Shown here: positions 11,415-20,771 of the stretch, one piece after another | Position numbering within the stretch: position 1 is the stretch's first letter | Layout: each line of letters starts with the position of its first letter | NCBI GenBank assembly: GCA_028571685.1 | Contig: CM053162.1 | Coordinates: forward strand, 73,520,351-73,584,350 | DNA: 64,000 nt | Origin: Heterohyrax brucei | Taxonomy: Eukaryota; Chordata; Mammalia; Hyracoidea; Procaviidae | Direction of reading: 5' to 3' | Program-made: the position numbers and the translations under genes | Notes under the pieces: generated by a model | What the model was told of the DNA's origin: nothing | Databases searched by the model: none | What the model saw: only the letters and a program-made list of their open reading frames with translations

Positions 11415-12460
11415 ACGGACTCAGATAAAACATTGTGCTTCATGGTAGAACATCAGAGGCGTTCCTGTGAAGTCAGGTGCAAGGCAAGCCTGCTCAGTGC
11501 CCTCTGACTCCTGCGTCCCTGAAGGTTCTGAGGAGGACCAGTTGTCACCTGTGTCTCAGTGTTCTGGGCCACCCCAGTGCAGAGTAGTGATGTCTAGTGG
11601 AGAAACCAAAAGCAGATTTTGTAAGCCCTTGATTACATAAAAATTGAAATCTGTGCTTGATGGACGATACTGCTGTGTAAAATTAGATGATTCTACATAA
11701 ACTGTGAAAGTGTAGTCTATGGTGTAGACAAATTTTAGGATTTAAGTCTTACAAATTAGTAATAGTTTAGTTTGAAAATAGTATGAACAGAAATTTCACA
11801 GAAGAAACAGAAGTGACTGGTGAATCAGTGCAGAGGTTTTCAGTCCTCGTTGTCGTCAGTGAAGTGACCTGGAAGGCCAAGCTCCAGTGTGCAGATGCAG
11901 GGCTGGCGGAACGCATGTGCTGCTGGCGCTCGGCGCTGTTGGCCCTGTGGGAGGGTGTGTGCAGAGGGGCGTGTGGGGAGCAGCTTTCAGTTTTGCTGTC
12001 TGAGATGATGTATTGTTTTAGTCTTCTATAAGTAGCAATAAAAAAATTAGAAGTGCAAATGGCGAGAAGAAATGCAAAGGCCAATAAATAAAGATGATTA
12101 GTACTGATAATTCTCGAAGTGCAAACGAAAACATGGGCACAGATTAAGAGACCCAGTCTTGCAGGGGCCCCACAACAGGCGCTGCCTGACCGTGAGAACA
12201 GGACTTCCAGGGAGCAGCTGGCTTCTTCTCTTTAAATTGTTACAAACCCTATTCTTTAACTACAATTTAGTTTTTATGTGCTGTTTTAAAGACACTCTCA
12301 AATAATGGTTTGTAAGGGTGATATTTCAATAGCACTGTTTTTAATAATGAAATGTCGGCAGCAACTGAAAATGAATTTGATACATTCATGTAGTGGAAAG
12401 ATGCATGTAGACATGTGTACACATTAAATTTGCACAAGATAAACGAAGTAGAAACAGACA
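11415..12460. other. Intronic stretch without a recognised element
   Basis: I recognise no repeat family or gene here. The small open frames on both strands at 11767-12084 have no recognisable protein content. Confidence 0.45.
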
Positions 12461-12461
12461 A

Positions 12462-12890
12462 GTTGCTAGGTGCTGTTGAGTTGCTTCCAGCTCCCAGCCA
12501 CCCCACATAAAACGAAAGGAAGTGCCGTTTGGCCCGGTGCCAGCCTCACAGGCCTTGCCCGTTGAGCCCACTGTTGCAGCCGCTAGTTCCATCCATCTCT
12601 TTGAGAGTCCCTCTCATTTTGGCTGACCCTCTACCAAACACGATGTCCTTCTACAAGGACTGGGCCCTCCTGATACCGTGTCTGGAGTACTTGAGACAAA
12701 ACTGCACCTCCTTGCTTCTGAGGAGTGTCCTGGTGGGACTTCTTCCAGGACGGGTTTGTGAGTTCTTCTTGCAGGTCGTGGTCCATCCAGTCAGCACACC
12801 GACACAGGGATTCCAGTGTGCCAGTTATTCTGTCCTCTTATCCACTGTCCAGTTTCTACACACAAATGTGATCTCATTTCTCCAAAATCT
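12462..12890 (-). mobile_element. RTE 3' UTR fragment
   Basis: The + strand begins GTTGCTAGGTGCTGTTGAGTTGCTTCCAGC, the RTE/AfroSINE-shared 3' end. It then follows RTE landmarks in order: GAGCCCACTGTTGCAGCC, GCTGACCCTCTACCAAACACGATGTCCTTCT and ACTGTCCAGTTTC. It stops before any coding sequence. Confidence 0.8.
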
Positions 12891-12947
12891 CTGGGTGTCT
12901 CTGCGAGGTATATGTATGTTGGTTGGCAGAAGATTTCTAACAGTTAG

Positions 12948-13449
12948 TGTTTTAGTCAGCTAGGGCTGTTCTAACAGAAATACCACAGAGTGGATGGCTT
13001 TAACAAAAAAAGATTTATTCTTACACAGTCCGGTAGGTTGCAAGTCCATATTCAGGGTGTCCGCTCCAGGGGGAGGCTTTCCCCTTGTCGGCTCTGGAGG
13101 AAAGTCCGGTATTGCATCAGTCTTTGTCCAGGGAGCATCCTCACGCAAGAACCTCTGCTCTGAAGGACATGCTGTGCTCCCGGTGCTGCTTGCTTGATGG
13201 TAGTGAGGTTCTCAAATTGTCCTTTGTTTCTTTTTCCTTTTATTCCTTGCAAGCTAAAAGCATTTAAGGGTGGGGCAAGCCATACTCCAGGGAAACTCCC
13301 CCACAGCAGGAATTTACAGCCCCACCCTAATCCTTTAACATACAGGTTAGCAAAACCACACAATGGAGGACAGTCCCAAGATACTGGGAACCATATCCCA
13401 GCCACATGGCTGCACACATTTTTGGGGGGACACAATTCCAACCATGACA
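12948..13449 (-). mobile_element. Solo LTR (ERVL/MaLR-like) with 5-bp target-site duplication
   Basis: A 502-bp LTR on the minus strand. It starts TGTCATGGTTGGAATTGTGTC and ends ...AGCCCTAGCTGACTAAAACA, giving the canonical TG...CA ends. It is flanked by a perfect 5-bp duplication GTTAG (12943-12947 and 13450-13454). No internal retroviral sequence is attached, so it is a recombination-derived solo LTR. A relative of the same family is at 61600-62111. Confidence 0.85.
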
Positions 13450-13477
13450 GTTAGTAAGACCGAAAGTCAAGCCAGTT

Positions 13478-13745
13478 GCTGTTGACTTGCTTTGTGTTCT
13501 TGTGGTGGGACAGCACACTGTGGGGTTTCATGGGGTGCCCGCGGGGGCACTGTGCGCCGTTGGTCGGTGTGCTGTTGGGGTGCTGTGCTCTTTAGGGTTC
13601 TCAAGGCGTGTGACCCTTGGAAGCAGATCACCGGCTCTTGCTCCCGAGGTGTCTCTGGGAGGCTTTGAGCTGGTGGTCTTCCCAGGGCGAGTCCAGTGCT
13701 TGCCTGTGTGTGCAGGTTGGCTGGAGGGCAGTGTGAGGACAAGGG
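13478..13745 (-). mobile_element. AfroSINE, longer subtype, with internal extra sequence
   Basis: The + strand shows AGTTGCTGTTGACTTGCTTTG, then TTTAGGGTTCTCAAGGCGTGTGACCCTTGGAAGCAGATCACCGG and GAGGTGTCTCTGGGAGGCTTTGAGCTGGTGGTCTTCC. This order matches the subtype with the TTCGGAAGCAGATCGCCAGGCC block. About 60 extra bases lie between the tail and the body. Confidence 0.65.
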
Positions 13746-16139
13746 CTTGTCTTCCTCCATAGAGGTATCCATTATGTTTGAGTATGTTCTTTAACTACAA
13801 TTATGGAAAATTGCGTATTTATGTATAATTATATTTTTTCTTATCACGGTGTAACAGGTAAGGCAGTTAAGCTCTAAATTCTTAGGGAATTTGTTTTCAT
13901 GTTTGAAGAAAAACCGTTGTGTGATGTGTAAGAATTGACTGTGGTTGTGAGAGACCGTTCCTTGGTTTGTTTACTTTTCATCTCCTAACTTGATATTGTT
14001 AGTGAAAATAAAATCTCACATTTTATCTGGGCCAAGTACTGTATCTCTTTCCATCCTGCCAGTCCTTTGAGTATCTTCCCTGTCTTGAGGAGAAGCCACT
14101 CTCTGCCCCCTGCTTTCTGGAACTGTTGGCTCTGTTGACGGTGACTGAGGGCCCCCGACGGCTTTTGTTCATTTGTGCTCTACCTTTTCAATTTTGCCAT
14201 ATCAGAAATGAAATCTGGAAACTCTTCTACTTATTATTGTAAAATAACAACAGTAAATCCAGTATATGTTAACATAGTAGCATTTTTATGAAAAGAGACT
14301 AAATTTTTTAAAAAATTGAGTAAGAAAATTGGCAGTGTTTTACATTTTGCAATTCTCTTCAGTACTGGTTTAAAAGAAGACAGCTGAGTTCTTATGTGTG
14401 CTTCCACATTTTCCCTGTTGTGATGTGGTACTTTAGTGGACTGGGATACCCGGTGTTCACTGCCTTCTCTGTGTCAGGTTTGGCCAGATCACTTGCTTTG
14501 CCCAGTGAGATATCAATGTAAGTTTCTTTTGTCCCTTTTCAGAAGAAGCTTTAGGAACCACTGAGTGGCTCCTTTTTTTCGTCTTCCATAGCCATGAATT
14601 GTTCCAAAGAGGAACTGAACCATTTCTAGTGAGAATATAGTGACAGGAAGCAGAGCAGGTGATTCCTCCCAACAGTAACTGGAATGAGGATTAAGCCTTG
14701 GTTGTGATCCATTGGGGTTGAGGGGTTATTCATTGTTTGGTCGTAACCAAAGGTAAATGGACGGACATAGAAACTGAGGACAGAATGGTGTGCTGTACAA
14801 CACACACAAAATAGTAGCAGAGATACAGGTCAGTGACCTTGAGACTCAGCAGATGGTGGTGCTCACGAGAAGCCATTTGATGAGACTGTTGCTAGAGGAA
14901 GTCAGAGAATACAGTGTGGGTCGTAGGCCAATCGTTTGGGGAATAGAATGTGACCAGTGGCACTCTTTGGTTGCTCTTCATTTGATGAAGTGTTGTACAG
15001 CAGAGACAAAAATTGGCTAGTTTGTAAACAGAATATAAAGGGAATGGGAAGAATCCAGACATCCTAGGGCTTGAAAGGTCAAAAGATTCAACTGTTTCTA
15101 TTTCCAGCTAAATTTTCGAATGGGCAAAGGTCTACTGTATTTCATCTACGTGTCAAAGACCTACCATGGCTAAAACCAACATGCTTTTGCTAAATCTCAG
15201 TTTATCTAAAATAGGTGCCTGGTAGAACTTAGGATAAATGAGCCAAGAGTGTGGCTCCCCCACACAAGTCTGCTCACCTCAATGAACTGGAATGAAGTCT
15301 GGGATGAGGGGCGTATCTCAGAAAGACGTGTGGAGATGCTGATGGCTAGAACAGGATGACTGCGATGGAATAAACAGAAACCTGCTAAATGTTGGATGAG
15401 CTGTGCTGCAGAGAGCACTGTGTCTAAAGGAGTCTGACTTTTGCACATTCTGTGCCTCCAACCTTCTGTGGATACAGAGCAGCCGAAGAAAACTGCTCAG
15501 TCGTGGAAAGAAGAGAGGGGGTGTTATAGAGCTGCTTATTTATGTCTGCAGGGAGGATCAAGGAAAAGGAGTGACCTCCCAGGAAGCAGAGCCTGTGGCC
15601 TCTGGGAGCGACGAACTGGGAAGCACTCCCCATGAGAAGAACCAGGGCCCATTCCCAACCTCTGCCCAGTGGACATTCAGAATCCACATTGGATAAACGA
15701 CTGCTGTGCGTTTCCTGTTCTTGCTCTCTTCACATTGGAGATTTATTCCAGTTACATTATCCATGTTGTGTGATCATGGATTCAGTACATGAGGGCAGCT
15801 GATGTGTCTTCTTAGTTTATTGGTCTCCAGGGTAAAGTTGCCACGTCTGGATTTTCCACAGTGGCTATTGCAAGGTGCTGGACTCTGTGAGCCTGCTACC
15901 ACAATTGGAAAGGATTTGGGGGTTATTTTCCCTGGGTGATAGGACGTGCATATTTTGTGTACGGTTGGGCAAAGGAAAGAAAATCTTTGCAACAGTTGGC
16001 AGGTTGTAGTGGGTTATAAAAACTCAGTTGTGCTTTTAAAAAAGATGTGGGGATTCGAGCTGATGGCAAGTGCAGCGTCAACCGGTGTGGTGATTGCTCT
16101 GTCAGAGTGCCGGTTCCATCTCGGATTGTGCCTGCTGGG

Positions 16140-16332
16140 GACATTGTCCAGCAGTTTTCACAGTTGGATCCCTGGTCAGGATGGCCAGCATCACCTGGGA
16201 ACTTGTCAGAAAGGCAGTTTGGGGGCTGTTTCTCAACCCACTGAAGGCAAACGTGATTTGGGCCTGGTGGTCTGTTTGTATGACTCTTCCTGATTGTTCT
16301 GCTATGGGCTCAGGTTTAAGCACTGATCTAGA
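16140..16332 (-). mobile_element. MER20-like hAT-Charlie MITE relic
   Basis: The stretch TTGGATCCCTGGTCAGGATGGCCAGCATCACCTGGGAACTTGTCAGAAAGGCAG closely follows the MER20 pattern (CCGGACCAGCAGCATC..CATCACCTGGGAACTTGTTAGAAATGCA). The end GGTTTAAGCACTGATCTAG is a degraded form of GTTTGAGAACCACTG. It is a non-autonomous DNA transposon shared across placentals. Confidence 0.6.
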
Positions 16333-16570
16333 ATGAAATTCTCTCTACTTATTGTTACTTAGCATGCCCGAGTCAGTTATTGTATGTTTGTTTTATAGTC
16401 TAAGAAAGATACTGACAAGCTAGAATGCTTCTAAAATAAAATGCTAGATATAGAAAGGACTAGAAACGATGTCCTCTGGGGTCAGGCATCTGGTTGTTGC
16501 CTTCTGTAACTAAAGGGCTGTCTGCCCTTTGCAAAGCTGGACTCATACGGGAGAACTGTCTGATGAAAGC

Positions 16571-16598
16571 AGTGTGTGTGTGTGTGTGTCTGTCTGTC
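16571..16598. repeat. GT/TGTC microsatellite
   Basis: About nine GT units followed by TCTGTCTGTCT. Confidence 0.85.
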
Positions 16599-17184
16599 TT
16601 CGTGACTGCGTGAGCTTCGTCGCTCTGAAGACATCTGTGTCATCATAGACTGTCCGTGTTGGTAGGCAGAAAGGCTTCACTAGGTCTATCCCAGCGCTAA
16701 GGGTCGGTGTGTCTGTGGCGCCAGCACACTGTCCCTGGGGCTTCTGTTCTTTCCCTCGACGGGCATCCTCAGAGCCAGGGGTGTGTGTGTGCACCTCCTT
16801 GTCTGAAGATGTTCTTACTTGACCTCTGTCCTCCTCTAGCTGGAGTCAGGACTCAGAAGTCACCCCGTTTTCCTTCCGTTTGTGAAGGTGGGAGTGCTTC
16901 CTGTAGCCTCTCTGCTGGTTGTTCTGAGTCCTGTTGGTTGTTTCTGTGTAGGAAATACCTTTTCTTCATTGTGGTTTTGCTTCACTTTCCTACCTCGGAG
17001 TTCAGTTCTGCGCAGTTCCCCAGATCAGCCCTCTAGTGCGATCTGCTGTTCGCACCGTCTGCTGACTCTCAGGCGCCAGGTCAGAGTGTTTTCAGAAGCC
17101 CTCCTCTTCAGTGCCTTCCTGTCTGGCTGGCTCCTAGGCCTCTGCTGTTCTGTGATCACTTAAATTTCGGACATCTTGTTAGTT

Positions 17185-18205
17185 GCTTTGTTGTCGTTGG
17201 ACTCCCTCGGGTTGGCTCAGACTCACAGCAGTCCTGCGACCACAGGATGAAGCCTGTTGTGGTCTGGTGCCTACCCCTCGCTGTGTTTGAGCCCACTGTT
17301 GCAGTGACTCTGTTGGTCCATCTCGTCGAGGGTCTTCCTCTGTTTCACTGACCCTCTGCCAAGCGTGATGACCTTCTCTGAGGGCTGGTTCCTCCTGGCT
17401 GTACTTTCCTGAGACACATTTGTCTGTCTCCTGGCGGTCCCTGGGATAGTCACCAGGGTCACTGGTATTTGTCACCAACACCACCATTCAAAGGCATCAG
17501 CTCTTTTTCAGTCTTCCTTGTTCACTGTCCAGCTTTTGCAGGCATGTGAGGCAGTTGAAAACCACATGGCGTGGGCCTCGTGCTCCTTAATCCCCAAAGT
17601 GGCATATTGCCTCTGTTAGTCTTCATATGGGTCTTTTGCAGCCTGTGTACCCCTTGGAATGGATCACCTGGTCTCCTGACTGCTCCTTCCGTGGGTACAG
17701 CTTGCGGATCCAAGTAAAATGAGATCCGTGACAACATGAGTCTTTTCTGTGTCTCAGGGTGGTGCGTACTGGTCTAGTTGTCAGTCCTTTTGTTTTATAC
17801 TGGCTCTAATGCATCCTGAAGGCTGTCATCTTGGACTTCATCAGTCATGTGTCAAGCCTCTTTCAGCAACCAAGGCTGTGCATCTGTGTATTGCAGGTTA
17901 TTTATGATCCATCTTCCAGTCCTGATGCCGTGTTCTTCTTCATAAATCTCAGTTTCTCGGGTTATTTGCACAGCACCTAGCATCCAGACTGAAGAAGCAT
18001 GGTGAGAGGATGCAGCCTGATGCCTCCTGTCTTGATTCTGAACCATGCAGTCCCCCCTGGTTCTGTTCAGATGACGGCCTGCCCGTCTCCATACAGGTTC
18101 TACATGGGCACAGTGAAGTCTCTTGGAAGTCCCTCCTCTTCCTCAGGAGGTTATCTGTAATTTGTTCTGAATCATGCACTCGGATGCTTTGGCATAATTT
18201 TGATA
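17185..18205 (-). mobile_element. RTE 3' fragment with decayed reverse-transcriptase end
   Basis: It starts with GTCGTTGGACTCCCTCGGGTTGGCTCAGACTCACAGCAG and proceeds through GAGCCCACTGTTGCAG, TCACTGACCCTCTGCCAAGCGTGATG and CTTGCGGATCCAAGTAAAATGAGATCC. It reaches coding remnants at 17820-18200, where GTTCTGTTCAGATGACGGCCTGCCCG and CAGGTTCTACATGGGCACA are visible. It is 5'-truncated and riddled with indels. Confidence 0.8.
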
Positions 18206-18555
18206 ATATAATAACTTATGTGTAATGTCAGTGCGTGGAGCCGTGTTCCTGGAAGCCCCCCTCCATTCCTTGTGCTCCTGTCGTGTGCTTTACTTTTCCA
18301 CGTTACAAACCCCTCAGTGCGCTGTTTTGCTTTAAATGGTCCCTCTTAGGAGATTTAACATTGTGAAATGAAAAGTATATCCTGCTGAACCTTGCATTTG
18401 CCATTTCTGTCTCCATTATGCTAGACTTCAAGCTCTTGTCAGGGGTCACTTTCTTCCCCTCTCTAAGATGTGTGTCTTGTTTCTAGATGAGCAAGAAGCT
18501 GGTGGCAGGGAGGAGTGGCCGAGGGGGTCAGTCCGAGGAGCAAGGACCGCAGCTT

Positions 18556-18690
18556 GTGTTGGGCCTGGCGCGACGTGGGTGGAGCTCAGGCCGCTAGTCA
18601 GAAGGTCGGCAGCTCGCGTCCGTCAGCTGCTCCTTGCAGTGCTCTTCGGGAGTCCCTGCAGGGGCTGAATCGACCTGATGGGAGCAGGAG
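18556..18690 (+). mobile_element. Diverged AfroSINE
   Basis: GGCCTGGCGCGACGTGGGTGGAGCTCAGGCCGCTAGTCAGAAGGTCGGCAGCTCGCGTCCGTCAGCTGCTCCTTG parallels the SINE body (AAGGTCGGCAGTTCGAATCC.CCAGCTGCTCCTTGG). The end is GCTGAATCGACCTGATGGGAGCAGG. It is unusually GC-rich for the family. Confidence 0.65.
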
Positions 18691-18956
18691 GCTTGGCTGC
18701 TGGGCTGACAGGTAGGAGTAGGGGAGCGTCGAGACTGAGGCCGGCTGGCTGTCCTGCAGGCAACGCGTGCAGACAGGAGTGAAAGGCCAAGAGAACTCGT
18801 GAAGACTCTCTGGTGGCCCGGGAGTCCCTACCAGAGCCCTAGGCAGGTGTCCGCCGTCTGGCCGTGCCTTTCACGGAGCGTCCCTTTGGCTCTGGTGTCA
18901 TCCGCTCTCGTGGGAGCATCACTGTCACCTTTTCTCTCTCCGTGGGTCTTTTCAGA

Positions 18957-19488
18957 TGGGGTCACAGTCACCTGGGCTGCTCTGACAAGTACCACGTGTG
19001 GGTGGCTCGAACAGGACAAGTGGATTCTCTCGTGGTCCAGTTGGCCAGGAGTCCAAATTCGGGGGGCTGGCTCCGGGGGAACACTCTCAGTTGGCTGGGG
19101 GCTAAGGTCCTTGTGTGGCCTCAGTCTGTCTTTGGTCTTGGAGCATCTTGGCCCAGGACCTGCAGGTCTGAAGGATGTGCTTTCCTCTCCGTCCTGCTGT
19201 CTTGGTGATCTGAGGTCCCCAATTCTCTGCTTGCTTCTCTTTCTTTGTATTTCTTATAGGATGAGAGGTGACACAAGCCACACTGAGAGAAACTCCCTTA
19301 CATAAGCGGTTATAATCCACCCTAATCCTCTTTAACATAATCCCGTCTGTCAGCCACAGGCAGAGATGAAGACTCACGGCCTGGGAAGATCACCCAGTGG
19401 AGGGCAGTCTCACAGCACTGGGGGTCGTGGCCCAGCTCAATAGTTACACACATTTCGGGGAGGCGGGGACACAATTCAATCCATGGCA
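18957..19488 (-). mobile_element. LTR, ERVL/MaLR-like, same family as 12948-13449
   Basis: The + strand follows the same order as the other two copies: CACCTGGGCTGCTCTGACAAGTACCAC, GCATCTTGGCCCAGGACCTGCAGGTCTGAAGGATGTGC, AGAGAAACTCCCTTACATAAG, then GGACACAATTCAATCCATGGCA. Its outer boundary at 18957 is uncertain because of small indels, and I could not define a duplication. Confidence 0.75.
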
Positions 19489-19517
19489 CAGTGTTTGGAA
19501 GAATTATATTGAAGGGT

Positions 19518-19998
19518 TGTATCTTAGTTTATCTATTGTTACTATAGCAGAAATGCCACAAATAGGTAGCTTTAATGAATTTCTTTCTTTCCTCATGCAT
19601 TACCAAAACCCCAAACCCTTGTCGCTGAGATTTTCGTGAGGCCCTGTGGGACCCTATGAGATAGAGTAGAACTGCCCTTAGAGTTTCTGGAACAACTGGA
19701 GGATCTAAACTGCCAACCTCCCGTAGCGGCCAGCTCTTTAACTGTTGTACCCACAGGCTTCCTTCTCAAACTGGAGGGGCTAGAAGTCAGGTTTCTCTCC
19801 GCCGGGCTCTGGAGAAAGCCCTTTTCTCCTGGAGTTTGCTCCCGGCAGTCTTCTGTGGCCTGGCTCTCTCGACCCTCTTCTCTGTCTCGCACACGCTCGG
19901 CTAATCCTACCCTATTAGCATAATAAAGACGTTCCCGATGAGATTATGACCACAGGCAGAGAGGTCAGGATTTACAAGACATATTTCAGTCCCTAACA
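19518..19998 (-). mobile_element. Second LTR subtype, interrupted by an AfroSINE
   Basis: It begins on + with TGTATCTTAGTTTATCTATTGTTACTATAGCAGAAATGCCACA and ends CAGTCCCTAACA, giving TG...CA termini. The middle contains TCTCTCCGCCGGGCTCTGGAGAAAGCCC and CTAATCCTACCCTATTAGCATAATAAAGACG. The AfroSINE at 19603-19762 splits it. It sits only 30 bp from the preceding LTR, in the same orientation. Confidence 0.65.
19603..19762 (-). mobile_element. AfroSINE nested in an LTR
   Basis: The + strand reads CCAAAACCCCAAACCCTTGTCGCTGAGATTTTCGTGAGGCCC (tail side). Then come GATAGAGTAGAACTGCCCTTAGAGTTTCTGG and the head-side GGCCAGCTCTTTAACTGTTGTACCCACAGGCTTCC. It inserted after the LTR. Confidence 0.8.
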
Positions 19999-20265
19999 GG
20001 CTGTTAGCCAGACAGCCTGTTTTCTAGTGGGTATTTGTTTTAATAGCCATTTGGCTTCATTAGTTTTTAATGAGGTCTTTGATAGCAAGTTCCTTGATTA
20101 ACAAGGGCATCTTTTAGGTTTCCTCTTTGCTAATGATTAACAGGTTTTGGTGCTCAAATACAGTGTAATAGAAAGCTTCCTCTTTACAGTTCCTGCTGGC
20201 GTGACCGAGGGGGCGGGGAGAAATGCAGCTTGTTTGTTTTCGGGATGTGAACATTTTAAGGAGCT

Positions 20266-20327
20266 GAAAACTGGGGAGGTACTCCTGTCTCGTGCAAACT
20301 GGGGAGGTGCTCCTGTCTCGTGCTCAC
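20266..20327 (+). repeat. Tandem duplication, 2 units of about 31 bp
   Basis: AAACTGGGGAGGTACTCCTGTCTCGTGC is followed immediately by AAACTGGGGAGGTGCTCCTGTCTCGTGC with one mismatch, so the duplication is recent. Confidence 0.85.
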
Positions 20328-20614
20328 TCTGCGGCCAGCGCTTAGCACAGTGCGTCTTTCCAGCTGCGGGAGAAGGGATTGAGAGTCCAGCTGATAGGAG
20401 ACCTTAGATGTTGGTTTTTCCTACTGCACGTTTCAAGTAATGTGAGAACTTTATTCAACTTGGGTTCCCAGTAGGCTTCTCAGCTTCACCTTAAATTTCC
20501 CTGCGCTGTGGACAGTACTCCACAAGACACGACTACTTTATAATAAAGTGGCTACTGTTCATTGTGCTCCACAAGAGTCCCCACACTCTAAGGGGGCCAT
20601 GTGTGTGTATCGTC

Positions 20615-20758
20615 TTGTTACATGTCATTATCTGCATTTTACTAAGAGGAAGCTTATTGAACCGAGATTGAACAGCCTTCCTGAAGGTTCCGTAAGGAGG
20701 AGGGCCAAAGCTGGCGTCTAAGCTGATCCGAAACGGAAGTCCTGGCACTTTTCTCTGT
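20615..20758 (-). repeat. MIR SINE relic
   Basis: TTATCTGCATTTTACTAAGAGGAAGCTTATTGAACCGAGATTGAACAGCCTTCCTGAAGGTTC follows the antisense MIR core. It ends in AAACGGAAGTCCTGGCAC. Confidence 0.6.
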
Positions 20759-20771
20759 GTGGCGGTTTCTC

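Larger units (their letters stand above)
13750..17180. other. 3.4-kb intronic stretch with little recognisable repeat content
   Basis: Apart from a MER20-like relic (16140-16332) and a short GT run (16571-16598) I recognise nothing. Open frames such as 15403-15696 (+) are short and show no domain. As the longest transposon-poor block upstream of the exon it is the best candidate region here for ordinary conserved intronic sequence. Confidence 0.5.

Noticed and set aside
18799..19305. 168-codon open frame on +
   Set aside because: Its second half lies in an antisense LTR, and the first half is GC-rich sequence after a diverged AfroSINE. No protein family was recognised.
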